From contig DASRJH010000009.1 of NCBI GenBank assembly GCA_035649575.1, positions 1-36,845 of the forward strand: a stretch of DNA of 36,845 nucleotides. The letters are read 5' to 3'. Positions 24,212 to 32,685 of this stretch are shown piece after piece. Position 1 is the stretch's first letter; each line of letters starts with the position of its first letter. The stretch is from DASVAL01 sp035649575 (lineage in GTDB: Bacteria > Planctomycetota > UBA1135 > UBA2386). The notes beneath the pieces were generated by a model. That model saw only the letters and a program-made list of their open reading frames with translations, searched no databases and had not been told where the DNA came from. Made by a program: the position numbers and the translations under genes.

Positions 24212-25279
24212 GTGTCCCGATGGCCCCTCTTCGTCCCGCTGCTCGCTGCGGCGTTCGTGCTCGTCGCGCTGCAGCTGCCTTCCCACACGCTGGTTGCCTG
24301 CGTGTGCTTCGCGGCGCTGATCGGCGCTGTCGTGGCGGCCGTTCACCACGCCGAAGTGATCGCACACCGCGTCGGTGAGCCGTTCGGCACGCTGGCGCTG
24401 GCGCTAGCCGTCACCGTGATCGAGTCGTCGCTGATCGTGATGCTCATGATCGGCGGCGGCGCCGCCAACGCCGCGCTGCCGCGCGACACGATGTATGCAA
24501 CCGTCATGATCATCGCGAACGGCGTGGTCGGCACGAGCGTGCTGCTCGGGGCGCTCCGCCACCGCGAACAATCGTTCCGCATCGAGGGCGCCGGCCCGGC
24601 GACGGCGGCGCTCGCCACCCTGGCGACGTTGGTGCTCGTGATGCCGACGTTCACGGTCGGCGGCGGGCCGGGGGGATACACGGTGCCGCAGCTGGCGTTC
24701 GTGGCCGTGTCGTCGCTCGTCATGTGGTGCGTGTTCGTGTTCTTCCAGACCGTGCGCCATCGCGACTACTTCCTGCCGGCGACGAGCTCCGCGGACGAGT
24801 CCGCGCACGCCGTGCCGCCGACCGATAGAGAGGCGTGGGCCAGCGCGGGGCTGCTGCTGCTGTCGATGATCGGCGTCGTCGGCCTGGCCAAGGTGCTGTC
24901 GCCGGCAATCGAGAACGTCGTGCGCGCGACTGGCGCACCGCCAACCGTCGTCGGCATCGCGATCGCGCTGCTGGTCCTGATGCCCGAGTCGCTCGCGGCG
25001 ATCCGCGCCGCGCTGGCCGACCGCCTACAGACGAGCCTCAACCTCGCGCTCGGTTCGGCGCTGGCCAGCATCGGCCTCACGATTCCGGTCGTCGTCGTGG
25101 TCTGCATCGTGTTCGACCTGCCGCTCGTGCTCGGTCTCGATGCGAAGGACACCGCGCTGCTCGCATTGACGTTCCTCGTCTGCACGATCGGCGTCGGCTC
25201 GGGTCGCACGAACATGATGCAGGGTGTCGTGCAGCTCGTGATCTTCGCGGCGTTCCTGTTCCTCGCCGTCGTGCCCTGA
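24212..25279 (+). CDS. chaA: Ca2+/H+ antiporter (ChaA/CAX family)
   Basis: 355 residues from GTG 24212, chosen for the ribosome site GGAG 6 nt upstream and a hydrophobic N-terminus; in-frame ATGs at 24113 and 24176 lie further upstream. About eleven membrane helices in two inverted halves. The first alpha repeat is recognisable: GEPFGTLALALAVTVIESSLIV, where the Glu after VTVI is the conserved cation-binding residue. The second half carries GIAIALLVLMPESLAAIRAA, with the matching Glu in MPES. A hydrophilic loop (HRDYFLPATSSADESAHAVP) separates the halves. Length and topology match E. coli ChaA, which exports Ca2+ and Na+/K+ in exchange for protons at alkaline pH. Ion preference here is inferred from the family. 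Confidence 0.88.
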   Translation: MSRWPLFVPLLAAAFVLVALQLPSHTLVACVCFAALIGAVVAAVHHAEVIAHRVGEPFGTLALALAVTVIESSLIVMLMIGGGAANAALPRDTMYATVMIIANGVVGTSVLLGALRHREQSFRIEGAGPATAALATLATLVLVMPTFTVGGGPGGYTVPQLAFVAVSSLVMWCVFVFFQTVRHRDYFLPATSSADESAHAVPPTDREAWASAGLLLLSMIGVVGLAKVLSPAIENVVRATGAPPTVVGIAIALLVLMPESLAAIRAALADRLQTSLNLALGSALASIGLTIPVVVVVCIVFDLPLVLGLDAKDTALLALTFLVCTIGVGSGRTNMMQGVVQLVIFAAFLFLAVVP

Positions 25280-25315
25280 ACGCCGCTGCCCATCCCGGTC
25301 GCGGACCAGTGTCTG

Positions 25316-26203
25316 TCATTGGCCGGCGTGGAAACGCCGGTTGCCGAAGTCGAGCGTGACGCGCCCGAGCTTCTCGAGGAAGTTGTTGCCGACGAAGCCC
25401 TTCGCGTCCGCAGCCGCGAAGTAACCCGCTTCCGGCTGAACGATCAGCCAGGCGCTCGCGAGATCGAGGGGCCCGATGCGCACGTCGACGACCTTGGCGA
25501 CCGGCAGCTGCACGGTCGTCCCGTCGGCGCCGGTGCCCTGGAAGTGCCGCTCCGGAGCCAGCGACGGGTCGCGTTGCTGCAGTCTCGCCCATAGCGCCGC
25601 CGGTACGTTGACGTAGACGTCCGCGCTCGCGAACAGACTCGCGCCCGTGTCGATGCGGAGCTCCGCGGGCTCGCCATGGATCGTTGCACCGATGGTGGGG
25701 ATGCCGTCGTCGATGCCGAGCGTCACGCCGTCCGCGGCAGGCGCCGCGGACGCCTGCAGGCGCAGCTCGGACTGCATGAAGTCGATCGTCAGCCGCATGC
25801 CCGCGAATGCGTCCGAACCGAGGATCATGTCGACGGGACGGTCGTCGGGCGACAGCAGCCCGACAAGGCTCCGGCGCGTGGCGCGCAGCGTCGGGAGTCT
25901 CAGCGCCCCGAGCCGCAGGCCGGCGACTTCCACGAACTCGGCCGCAAGCGTTCCCGTAGTGCCAACCACTGTGCCGGTCTCGATCGCGCGCAGGCTCGCG
26001 CCGCGGCGCTGGCACAGTGCCGACGCGTTCGCGCCGGTGTCGAGCAGGGCGAGCAGTGGCGGCTCGGCTCCCCAGGCGACTGGGACGAAGAGCAGGCCGT
26101 GCGCACGCGCGCACGGAACGGGCCCGCTGTCGTCGTGAACAGCGCAGGCCGTCACGGACAGGAGCAGGACGCAGGCCGGGACACAGCTCGACCGGGAACT
26201 CAT
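25316..26203 (-). CDS. lipoprotein with two retropepsin-like aspartyl-protease domains
   Basis: 295 residues from ATG 26203-26201. The N-terminus (MSSRSSCVPACVLLLSVTAC) ends in a lipobox VTAC, so the protein is probably membrane-anchored outside the cytoplasm. Two DTGA active-site motifs are visible, LLALLDTGANASAL and ELRIDTGASLFASA, each followed by the strand pattern of retropepsin-like folds (VDMILGSDAFAGM after the first, AKGFVGNNFLEKLGRV with a GNNFL second motif after the second). A single-chain protein with two such halves is the layout of a pepsin-type dimer in one polypeptide. Protease activity is plausible because both Asp-Thr-Gly motifs are intact. The gene runs in the same direction as the M28 peptidase, 102 bp downstream of it. 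Confidence 0.82.
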   Translation of the reverse strand: MSSRSSCVPACVLLLSVTACAVHDDSGPVPCARAHGLLFVPVAWGAEPPLLALLDTGANASALCQRRGASLRAIETGTVVGTTGTLAAEFVEVAGLRLGALRLPTLRATRRSLVGLLSPDDRPVDMILGSDAFAGMRLTIDFMQSELRLQASAAPAADGVTLGIDDGIPTIGATIHGEPAELRIDTGASLFASADVYVNVPAALWARLQQRDPSLAPERHFQGTGADGTTVQLPVAKVVDVRIGPLDLASAWLIVQPEAGYFAAADAKGFVGNNFLEKLGRVTLDFGNRRFHAGQ

Positions 26204-26305
26204 GGGCGCGGTGGAGCTCCGATACCGGCTGCCCACCCCCCTCGCGAGCGGCCACGGCAATTTCCCCGTATCCGACGCCTCCGCAGCCGACCGACTCCTC
26301 GACTG

Positions 26306-27718
26306 CTAGCGAGCGGCAGGCTCGTTCCGATCCGCCAAAACGCTCGCGGCCCATGCGACGACCGCCGCGCCGAGCGCGAGCTCGCGTTCGTTGACCATCG
26401 CCAGCGTGTCGGCAGCGCTGTGGTGGTAGTCGAAGTACTTCTGGCCGTCGACCCACATCCCGAAGCAGGGCACGCCGGCCGCGTGCAGCGGTGCGAGGTC
26501 GGCGCCGCCGGACCCGGCCCCCGCGAGGAAGGTGCCGGCGCCGATCTCCTGCAGCGGCGCGAACAACGTCTTCACGGCGTCTGCCGCAGCATCGCGCAGC
26601 GAACACGAGAAGCCGATCGGCGTGAAGCCGCCGGCGTCGGTCTCGATCGCGGCGACGTGACGCGCCAGTTCGCCGGCGTGAGTCTCGCCATACGCGTTCG
26701 CCCCGCGCAGTCCGTTCTCCTCGTTGGCGAACAGCACGACGCGGATCGTGCGCGCCGGCCGCACACCACACGCGGCGAGCAGACGCGCTGCTTCCAGCAC
26801 GTGCGCGACGCCGGCGCCATCGTCGTGCGCACCCTCACCGAGGTCCCAGGCGTCGAGGTGGCCGCCAATCACCACGACTTCGTCGGGCCGCTCGCGGCCG
26901 ACCAGCTCGCCGACGACGTTGGCCCCCGGCACGTCGTCGCCGATCCGGCAGCCGAGCCACAGCCGCACGCGCACCGACCCCTTCGCGAGCGCTGCCGCGA
27001 GCAGCTCCGCGTCGGCAGTCGCGATCGCCGCCGCCGGTACCTTCGGCACCGCGGCGTCGTATTGCATCGCTCCGGTGTGCGGGTAGCCGTCGATCGCCGT
27101 CGTCATCGACCGCACGAGCGCAGCCACCGCGCCGACCTTGCCGGCCTCGATCGCGCCGTTGCTGCGCTGCGGCACGGCTTCGCCGTAGGCCTGACCAGTG
27201 CGGCGCAGCGTGCGCGGCATCGGCCGGTTGAAGAACACGAGCTTCCCGCTGGCTCGCTGACCGAGCTCGCGCAGCTGTTCGAACGACCGCACCTCGACGA
27301 CTTCGGCTTCGACGCCGTCGGGTGGCGTCGGGATGCTGCCACCCAGCGCGGTGACTCGCAGCGGTTGGACCGCCGTGCCGGCGAGCTCGGCCCGTTCTTC
27401 GCCGCGTAACCAGCACGGCACGAGGCACGGTTCGGCCCGCACGTTCTGCAGACCGAGCTCGCGCATGTGGACGAGAGCCCAGTTCACGGCTGCCGCCGCG
27501 CCGGCCGATCCGGACAAACGCTTCGGTGCGACCTCGATCAGGCTGCGCAGCGTGTTGATCGCCTGGTTGTCGCCGAGCGCGCGCTCGACCAGCATCGCGA
27601 GCCGCGCGTTGGCAGCTGCAGCGGGGACCGGCGTCGCAGACGCCTTCGGCGCGACTTCGGGGGTGCTGCACGCGCCGCACAGGACGAACGGGAAGACGAG
27701 CCGGAGGAACGATCGCAC
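26306..27718 (-). CDS. M28-family metallopeptidase lipoprotein (aminopeptidase/carboxypeptidase Q-like)
   Basis: 470 residues from GTG 27718-27716, the start that gives a clean lipoprotein signal (RSFLRLVFPFVLCGAC). The M28 domain with its two-zinc site is clear: first ligands in GGHLDAWDLGEGAHDDGAG (His and the bridging Asp), catalytic and ligand Glu pair in LFANEENGLRG, Asp in AAIETDAGGF, and the last His in YFDYHHSAADT. A PA-like insert region (about 130-240) precedes the catalytic core, as in carboxypeptidase Q (PGCP) proteins. Probably removes amino acids from peptides outside the cytoplasm. It could share a message with the DTG-type lipoprotein downstream, linking two peptidases. Confidence 0.88.
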   Translation of the reverse strand: MRSFLRLVFPFVLCGACSTPEVAPKASATPVPAAAANARLAMLVERALGDNQAINTLRSLIEVAPKRLSGSAGAAAAVNWALVHMRELGLQNVRAEPCLVPCWLRGEERAELAGTAVQPLRVTALGGSIPTPPDGVEAEVVEVRSFEQLRELGQRASGKLVFFNRPMPRTLRRTGQAYGEAVPQRSNGAIEAGKVGAVAALVRSMTTAIDGYPHTGAMQYDAAVPKVPAAAIATADAELLAAALAKGSVRVRLWLGCRIGDDVPGANVVGELVGRERPDEVVVIGGHLDAWDLGEGAHDDGAGVAHVLEAARLLAACGVRPARTIRVVLFANEENGLRGANAYGETHAGELARHVAAIETDAGGFTPIGFSCSLRDAAADAVKTLFAPLQEIGAGTFLAGAGSGGADLAPLHAAGVPCFGMWVDGQKYFDYHHSAADTLAMVNERELALGAAVVAWAASVLADRNEPAAR

Positions 27719-27783
27719 GGCGCGAGCGTGCCGGCGCCCCGGCGGTCTGTCCAGCGCCCTGGCGCACTCCGCTGCGGCGGGAG

Positions 27784-28254
27784 CTACACCGTCGCCGTGA
27801 TCGCGACCGTGAACGAGAGTTGGCTGTTGCCGACGCCGATCGCCTGCACCGACACCGACGTGCCGATCGGCAGCGTCGGCGGCACTGTGAAGGTCAGGAA
27901 TCCGAAGGCCGGCGGGCACGACAGGCACGGCGACACGTTCGTCAGGAGACCGCCGAACACCGTGTAGGCCGGCAGATCGAGCACGAGGCCGTTGCCGAAG
28001 CCGGGGATCGGCAAGCACTGCGTGGCACTCGCCGCCGTCCCGAGCACGAACGGCGAGTTGAAGTCACCCCAGATGCGAACGGTCACGAGATCGCCGGGCA
28101 GCATCGTGACGTTCAGGTTCGTACAAGTCGGGAAGAAGCTGCCGGTCGCGCCACCAGCCGTACCGGTCCAAGTCAGTCCCGGTCCCGCGGCCTGGGCGAG
28201 GGCGGGGCCAGCGATGCACACGAAGAACGCGCCGATCGAGCAGGGAAGTCGCAT
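27784..28254 (-). CDS. small secreted beta-rich protein
   Basis: 156 residues, signal peptide 1-20 (MRLPCSIGAFFVCIAGPALA), strong ribosome site (GGAGG, 7 nt before ATG), stop TAG. The mature part is beta-rich and Cys-containing, ending in TVPPTLPIGTSVSVQAIGVG then QLSFTVAITATV. This resembles the C-terminal region of the large secreted protein at 30609 and of other planctomycete exported proteins, where a similar P.G....VQA.G....L..T pattern occurs. Function unknown. Upstream of the M28 gene on the same strand. Confidence 0.75.
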   Translation of the reverse strand: MRLPCSIGAFFVCIAGPALAQAAGPGLTWTGTAGGATGSFFPTCTNLNVTMLPGDLVTVRIWGDFNSPFVLGTAASATQCLPIPGFGNGLVLDLPAYTVFGGLLTNVSPCLSCPPAFGFLTFTVPPTLPIGTSVSVQAIGVGNSQLSFTVAITATV

Positions 28255-28415
28255 GGAGATGCCTCCGTGGTGAGAACCTCGACATGCTATCCACGATCGG
28301 CGGCGCCGGCAGCCTCCACAGCAGTCAGGAAGTTCAAGGCTCCTTCGGATCGGTTGGAGCTACGCTTGGACCTCCTACACGCTCTGCGCTACCGCCCTGG
28401 AGAATCGAGACCGCC

Positions 28416-30134
28416 GTGACCAGCAGTGGGACAGCTCCCGTGGTGTTGGCCGGTTCCCATCCACCAAGCGCTCGGGTCCCCGGCAAGGGAGGCCGGCATT
28501 GGGAGCTGGCCGGAGCCGTGCTGTTCGGCCTCTTCATCTTCGGAACCCTGCCGGCCGGAGTCCCGGTGATGAACGACGACTTCGGCTATCTGCGCTCGGT
28601 CATCGCCACGCTCCAGCATGGCAGGCCGTGGACGGACGACTGGCTCGAGCCGTGGAGCGCCGGTCTCTCGGTCCTGTCCTCGCTCGTCTATCTCGCCACC
28701 GGCAGCTGGCTGTTTGCGATCCAGGGAGTGCAGGCGCTGCTCGCGGGCGCGGGATTCTGGGCGGCGACGCGACTCCTGCGGGACCGAGGGCACTCCGCCT
28801 GGACCGCCGCGCTGATCGCGCTTCTGCTGCTCACCACGCCGACGATCTTCTGGAAGACCCTCGAGTACACGAGCCTTGTGCTCTCGCTGCCCGCCCTGCT
28901 GCTGGCACTGCTCGCGGCTGAGCGCCGCCGGTGGATCCTGTTCCTGGTGGCGTGGGGCCTGGCAGTCGTGACGCGGCAGAGTGCCGTGGCCTGGGGCATG
29001 CTGCCCCTCGGCGCCGCGATCTGGCCGCGCGGGGGCGAAGCTCGACGCTGGCCGCAGGTCATCTTTGTCATCGCCGGCGGCACGCTCGCCTACGTCGCCG
29101 CGGCAATCGGCATGAACAAGACGCACGCCCAGTCGGAGGTCACGGATCAGATGTGGCAGGTCTTCCAGTTCGGCCGCGCGCTCGAGCTGGCTGCGATCGG
29201 CCTCTTGTTGTTCGTCGGGGCCGCCGGAATCGGGGCCGTGATCTCGGGCGCGCCGCTGCGTCGGGCACCGGCTTGGGCCTGGTTCGTCGCGGTGCCGCTC
29301 GTGGCCTGGCTCGCGTGGGGTGTCGAGTGGCACGACCGGATCTACTTCGAGCAAGGCCAGTTCATGCGGCCCCTCGGCAACAACTACCTGCGCGCGCTCC
29401 TGATGCTCGGAGCAGCCGGGTGGCTGCTCCTCGGCTTCCGGGTCAGGAGGGAGGTGGTGTTGACCGCATTGGCCGCGTTGGTGCTGGTCTGTCTGCGCAA
29501 GAACGTCTGGGACTACTACTACCTCGACGTGATCGTCTGCGGGTTGTTCAGCGTCAGCATCGGCCAGCGGGAACCGCAGGTGCAGCGCGGCGCGAAGTGG
29601 GAGCAGTTCGCCTGGTGCGGTGGCGCAACCGCAGCCCTCGTGACTCACGTCTGCTTCGCGACGGCCATCAAGATCGACTGCGACCGTCAGTGGGCGGCCA
29701 ATGTCCTGGCCGAATCGGCCATGCGCTCGGGGCACGCGCCCCCATCCACACTGCGCGGACTGCCGGGCGGCTTCGTGGGTTGGAAGTTGCATCCCGTCTC
29801 GCTGGAACGCCAGGCTGACGGCAGCATCGTCGCCCGGACTTTCTGGGACTATTTCGACGGCAGCTCGCTGGAATTGAAGTGCCAGCCCGTCGGCGTCGCG
29901 ACGTGGCTGGACTGCTGCGGAGACGCTCCTCCAGGTGCGGCAGACCGGGTGGTCGCGAGCAAGCGGCTGCGCTTCGGTTGGTGCGGCGTCGCCGACCATC
30001 ACCTGGTGCTGAGGCCGGACCACGAGCATCGGGCCCCGGTGCGGTCACTGGCCGGAAAGGACCTGCCGGTGTTTCCGCTCGATGACGCGGAATGGGATGC
30101 ACTGATCCGGTCGCAGCGCTCGGGTCGGAGATGA
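28416..30134 (+). CDS. polytopic membrane protein, GT-C-like
   Basis: 572 residues from GTG 28416; the frame extends to 28284, but those residues are low in hydrophobicity and unlike a start. The first helix (WELAGAVLFGLFIFGTLPAG) is followed by VPVMNDDFGYLRSVIATLQH, with an acidic DDFGYL motif in the first external loop as in GT-C/GT39 glycosyltransferases, then WLEPWSAGLSVLSSLVYL. About ten more helices (for example WTAALIALLLLTTPTIF and LALLAAERRRWILFLVAWGL) reach residue about 440. The last 130 residues are soluble. No family name can be given. It is the third gene of this plan in the window, suggesting repeated recruitment of membrane glycosyltransferase-like proteins. Confidence 0.72.
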   Translation: MTSSGTAPVVLAGSHPPSARVPGKGGRHWELAGAVLFGLFIFGTLPAGVPVMNDDFGYLRSVIATLQHGRPWTDDWLEPWSAGLSVLSSLVYLATGSWLFAIQGVQALLAGAGFWAATRLLRDRGHSAWTAALIALLLLTTPTIFWKTLEYTSLVLSLPALLLALLAAERRRWILFLVAWGLAVVTRQSAVAWGMLPLGAAIWPRGGEARRWPQVIFVIAGGTLAYVAAAIGMNKTHAQSEVTDQMWQVFQFGRALELAAIGLLLFVGAAGIGAVISGAPLRRAPAWAWFVAVPLVAWLAWGVEWHDRIYFEQGQFMRPLGNNYLRALLMLGAAGWLLLGFRVRREVVLTALAALVLVCLRKNVWDYYYLDVIVCGLFSVSIGQREPQVQRGAKWEQFAWCGGATAALVTHVCFATAIKIDCDRQWAANVLAESAMRSGHAPPSTLRGLPGGFVGWKLHPVSLERQADGSIVARTFWDYFDGSSLELKCQPVGVATWLDCCGDAPPGAADRVVASKRLRFGWCGVADHHLVLRPDHEHRAPVRSLAGKDLPVFPLDDAEWDALIRSQRSGRR

Positions 30135-30150
30135 TGCAGTCATCCGCATT

Positions 30151-30384
30151 TCACTTCACCTTCGCAGGCTGATACGGATCCGGCGTCCCAGGAGCGATCG
30201 GCGGATGCTCCCTCGAGCTCTTCTCGAACTCGCTGGCGACGCGTCGCCGCTCGGAAAAGCGCTCGAGCACCGGCAACAGCTTCTGCTCCCCTCGAGGTTC
30301 GGACAGCACGGCGGCTGCGGCGCTACGAGCTGCTGGCGCGCAGACCCCATCGTCACAGCGAGATGCCGATGACGTCGAGCTCAT
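30151..30384 (-). CDS. possible small gene or gene remnant
   Basis: 77 codons from ATG 30384-30382. The C-terminal half looks protein-like (LLPVLERFSERRRVASEFEK, then REHPPIAPGTPDPYQPAKVK), hydrophilic and helical with a Pro-rich end. The N-terminal half is Ala/Ser-rich and unconvincing, and no ribosome site was found. Could be the surviving 3' end of a longer gene. No family recognised. Confidence 0.22.
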   Translation of the reverse strand: MSSTSSASRCDDGVCAPAARSAAAAVLSEPRGEQKLLPVLERFSERRRVASEFEKSSREHPPIAPGTPDPYQPAKVK

Positions 30385-30567
30385 CGCTGTCTGCTTGCGG
30401 AACAAACGCTCCACACACAACCGGCGACGACCAGACTGGCGAAGTCGAAGCAACAGACCTCTCTTCGAGTTCCGTCTCGCCGCAACCGACTTGTCTCCAT
30501 TGTGCGTTTTCTTCGAACGGCGTGTTGCCGACCGCTGGACCGAGGTAGTTCCGCCACCACAAACAGA

Positions 30568-30599
30568 CGCCCGCACCCCAATGGCGGGCGTTTTCTTTT
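30568..30599 (+). terminator. intrinsic terminator or attenuator directly before the 30609 gene
   Basis: CGCCCGC (30568-30574) pairs perfectly with GCGGGCG (30584-30590) around a 9-nt loop and is followed by TTTTCTTTT (30591-30599), a textbook Rho-independent terminator. The ATG of the next gene is at 30609, so the element lies in the only place a 5' leader could be. Confidence 0.85.
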
Positions 30600-30608
30600 C
30601 TGACAACC

Positions 30609-32429
30609 ATGATCCGTACCCTGACTTCCCTTTCCATCGCGGGATTGTTCGCCATGTCGGCGCCAGCCCAGTGCGGCAACTTCGCCCCCGCGGCCAACTC
30701 CATCGGCAACGGAGACGACTTCGTCTCCGTGCACTACGCGCTGGCCGCGCCGTTCACGATGGCCGGCAGCGCCGGCACGACGACGTGGACGCACTTCGTC
30801 GCATGCTCGAACGGCTGGATCGCCCTGACCGACGGCGTGACCGCCACCGGCATCCCGTCGTCCACCAGCTATGGCAGCGTCGCCGCCAGCACCACCGCGT
30901 CGCTGTACGGACCGGCCGGCAGCAACCCGCGCATCATGCCGTTCTTCGGCGACCTCGAGAGCTTCGCCCCTAACGGCCTCTCGTACGAGACGATCGGCTC
31001 GCAAACCCGCGTCGTGTGGTCGAACGTCGTCGAGTACGGCAACGCCGTCCAGAAGAGCTTCGAGGTCCTGATCGACTCGGCCACCGGCGCCGTGAAGTTC
31101 AGCTACGACCCGACCTGCAACGTCGAGACGATTCCCGGCTGGAGCCCGCTCAAGCACGTCGGCATCTCCCCATCCAACGGCACGCCGGTCAACGCGCGCG
31201 ACTACGTCCCCGGCCCGCAGGTGACCGCCACCGGCGGCATGCACCAGAGCTTCGGCCTCCTCGCGCTCGACCTCGGCGGTCGCTCGATCACCTTCACCCC
31301 GAACGGCGCCGGCTGGAACGCAGCGGTGACCTGCCAGCTGCTCGCGGCCAGCCACAGCAGCTACGGCAGCGGTTGCTACAACTCCAGTGACTCGGTCTAC
31401 CAGGCCTGGTCCACCGCCGCCGCGGCGGCCCCGGTGCTCAGCAACACGGCGCTGACCTTCACGCCCTCGGCCGGCAGCTACCTCGTCACCGCCGGAGGCA
31501 CGTTCCTGCCGGTCGGCTCGGTGCAGGCCGTCCCGACGATCGTCGCCAACAGCGACGACACCGAGCAGGTGGTGCCGTTCACGGCCGGTTCGTTCCCCGG
31601 CTCGACCGGCCTCGCGATCTGCTCGAACGGCTTCGTGTCGCTGGCCACGGGCAACAGCACGACCTGGAACCAGTCGGTGTCGCTGCTGCTCAACGGCACG
31701 CAGACGTCGTTCCGCAGCGCGCACGACATGAACCCGACGCTCCCAGGCAGCGGTCAGATCAAGTACGAGGAATCGGCCGCGGTCACCGTGGTCACCTACG
31801 ACGGCGTGTGGGACTACGGCGGCACCTCGGTCGCCGACGCGAACACGATCCAGTTCCAGTTGTACCAGTCGGGCGTCGTGACGATCGTCTGGGGCTCGCT
31901 GTCCCCGCTCGGCGCCAGCGGTATCGGCTTCTACGTCGGCTACTCGCCCGGCGGCGCGTCGGCTGATGTCGGCCCGACCGACTTCGCGACGCAGCTGCCA
32001 TACCAGGTGTCGCCGCTGAACACGACGGCGATGGCGCTCGCGGCCGCGCCGGCACCGGTCTCGACCGGTGTCTCGGGCACGCTCGTGACCTACACGCAGT
32101 CGAACATCCCGGAAGCCGCGCCGACCTCTGGTGTCTACCTCGGCGCCACGATCCTCAGCCTCGGCCAGGACCTGCCCGGCGCGAGCCTGAGCTTCATCGG
32201 CATGCCGGGCTGCAAGCGGCACGTCGCGTCGCTCGACTTGATGCTGGCCTTCGTCGGCAACAGCAGCTCGCTGCCGTCCCAGTTCCAGGTCCCGGCCGGC
32301 GTCCCTTACGGCTTTCAGGTCTTCGCCCAGTCGGTGGCGTTGATCACCCCGTTCAGCCTGCCCGGCGGCCAGAACGCCTTCGGCGCGACGGTGTCGAACG
32401 GTGTGGCCAGCTTTATCAGCGGCTTCTGA
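30609..32429 (+). CDS. large secreted protein with duplicated nidogen-like domain
   Basis: 606 residues, signal peptide MIRTLTSLSIAGLFAMSAPA. The first half (about 25-235) and second half (about 300-470) share a pattern: a short strand with GDD or SDD, a segment ending in FTMAGSAGTTTWTHF or FTAGSFPGSTGLA, then (A/I)CSNGWIALTDG or ICSNGFVSLATG, an F.(G/M).L central part, and V.W...(E/D)YG or VTYDGVWDYGG. This resembles NIDO-type extracellular modules and indicates an internal duplication. The C-terminal about 100 residues (PGASLSFIGMPGCKRHVASL, QVPAGVPYGFQVFAQSVALI) are similar in style to the small secreted protein at 27784. No ribosome site; an intrinsic terminator ends 9 nt before the ATG. 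Probably an abundant surface or extracellular protein of unknown ligand. Confidence 0.8.
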   Translation: MIRTLTSLSIAGLFAMSAPAQCGNFAPAANSIGNGDDFVSVHYALAAPFTMAGSAGTTTWTHFVACSNGWIALTDGVTATGIPSSTSYGSVAASTTASLYGPAGSNPRIMPFFGDLESFAPNGLSYETIGSQTRVVWSNVVEYGNAVQKSFEVLIDSATGAVKFSYDPTCNVETIPGWSPLKHVGISPSNGTPVNARDYVPGPQVTATGGMHQSFGLLALDLGGRSITFTPNGAGWNAAVTCQLLAASHSSYGSGCYNSSDSVYQAWSTAAAAAPVLSNTALTFTPSAGSYLVTAGGTFLPVGSVQAVPTIVANSDDTEQVVPFTAGSFPGSTGLAICSNGFVSLATGNSTTWNQSVSLLLNGTQTSFRSAHDMNPTLPGSGQIKYEESAAVTVVTYDGVWDYGGTSVADANTIQFQLYQSGVVTIVWGSLSPLGASGIGFYVGYSPGGASADVGPTDFATQLPYQVSPLNTTAMALAAAPAPVSTGVSGTLVTYTQSNIPEAAPTSGVYLGATILSLGQDLPGASLSFIGMPGCKRHVASLDLMLAFVGNSSSLPSQFQVPAGVPYGFQVFAQSVALITPFSLPGGQNAFGATVSNGVASFISGF

Positions 32430-32448
32430 GCTGAGCGCTGACGAGGAG

Positions 32449-32513
32449 TGTCCACGCCGCACGGTGTGGACAGCGGCGAGCCCGGGACCCGAGCGGGTCC
32501 CCGGGCTCGTCGC
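32449..32513 (+). terminator. tandem strong hairpins after the 30609 gene
   Basis: TGTCCAC (32449-32455) pairs with GTGGACA (32466-32472). A second stem, CGAGCCCGGG plus ACCC (32477-32490), pairs with GGGT plus CCCGGGCTCG (32495-32509) with one bulged base and loop GAGC, extendable to 32513. No long T-run follows; probably a bidirectional or Rho-assisted terminator. Confidence 0.6.
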
Positions 32514-32527
32514 GCTTGCGGGACGAG

Positions 32528-32621
32528 CACCCTCACGCAATGAGCTCGCGGATCGGCTGCGCGCCTTCGGTGCCGACGAGCCGCTGGTTCAGGCCCGCGT
32601 GGAAGAACGCGAGCCGGTTCG
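32528..32621 (+). repeat. 94-bp direct repeat, copy 1
   Basis: Identical base for base to 33066-33159. It is a copy of the 3' end of the DUF1501 gene (on the minus strand, the last 29 codons with the TGA stop, encoding NRLAFFHAGLNQRLVGTEGA then QPIRELIA). This copy is detached from any DUF1501 gene and lies on the far side of the toxin-antitoxin remnant. Confidence 0.95.
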
Positions 32622-32685
32622 ACCGCGACAGTCGCCCAGATTCCCACGCCATGGCTTGCCCCCGTTCGCGCACTGGTTCGGTACC

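Larger units (their letters stand above)
30135..30608. other. 474-bp intergenic region
   Basis: Holds a low-confidence minus-strand frame (30151-30384) and, at its right end, a classic intrinsic terminator pointing rightward (30568-30599) only 9 nt before the next ATG. The central part shows no convincing gene on either strand; three overlapping minus-strand frames look equally protein-like, which is more consistent with non-coding or decayed DNA than with a real gene. Confidence 0.5.

Noticed and set aside
30353..30709. Minus-strand 118-codon frame spanning the intrinsic terminator and the start of the 30609 gene
   Set aside because: It overlaps the signal peptide of a well-supported gene and includes the terminator hairpin; other frames of the same stretch look equally protein-like.
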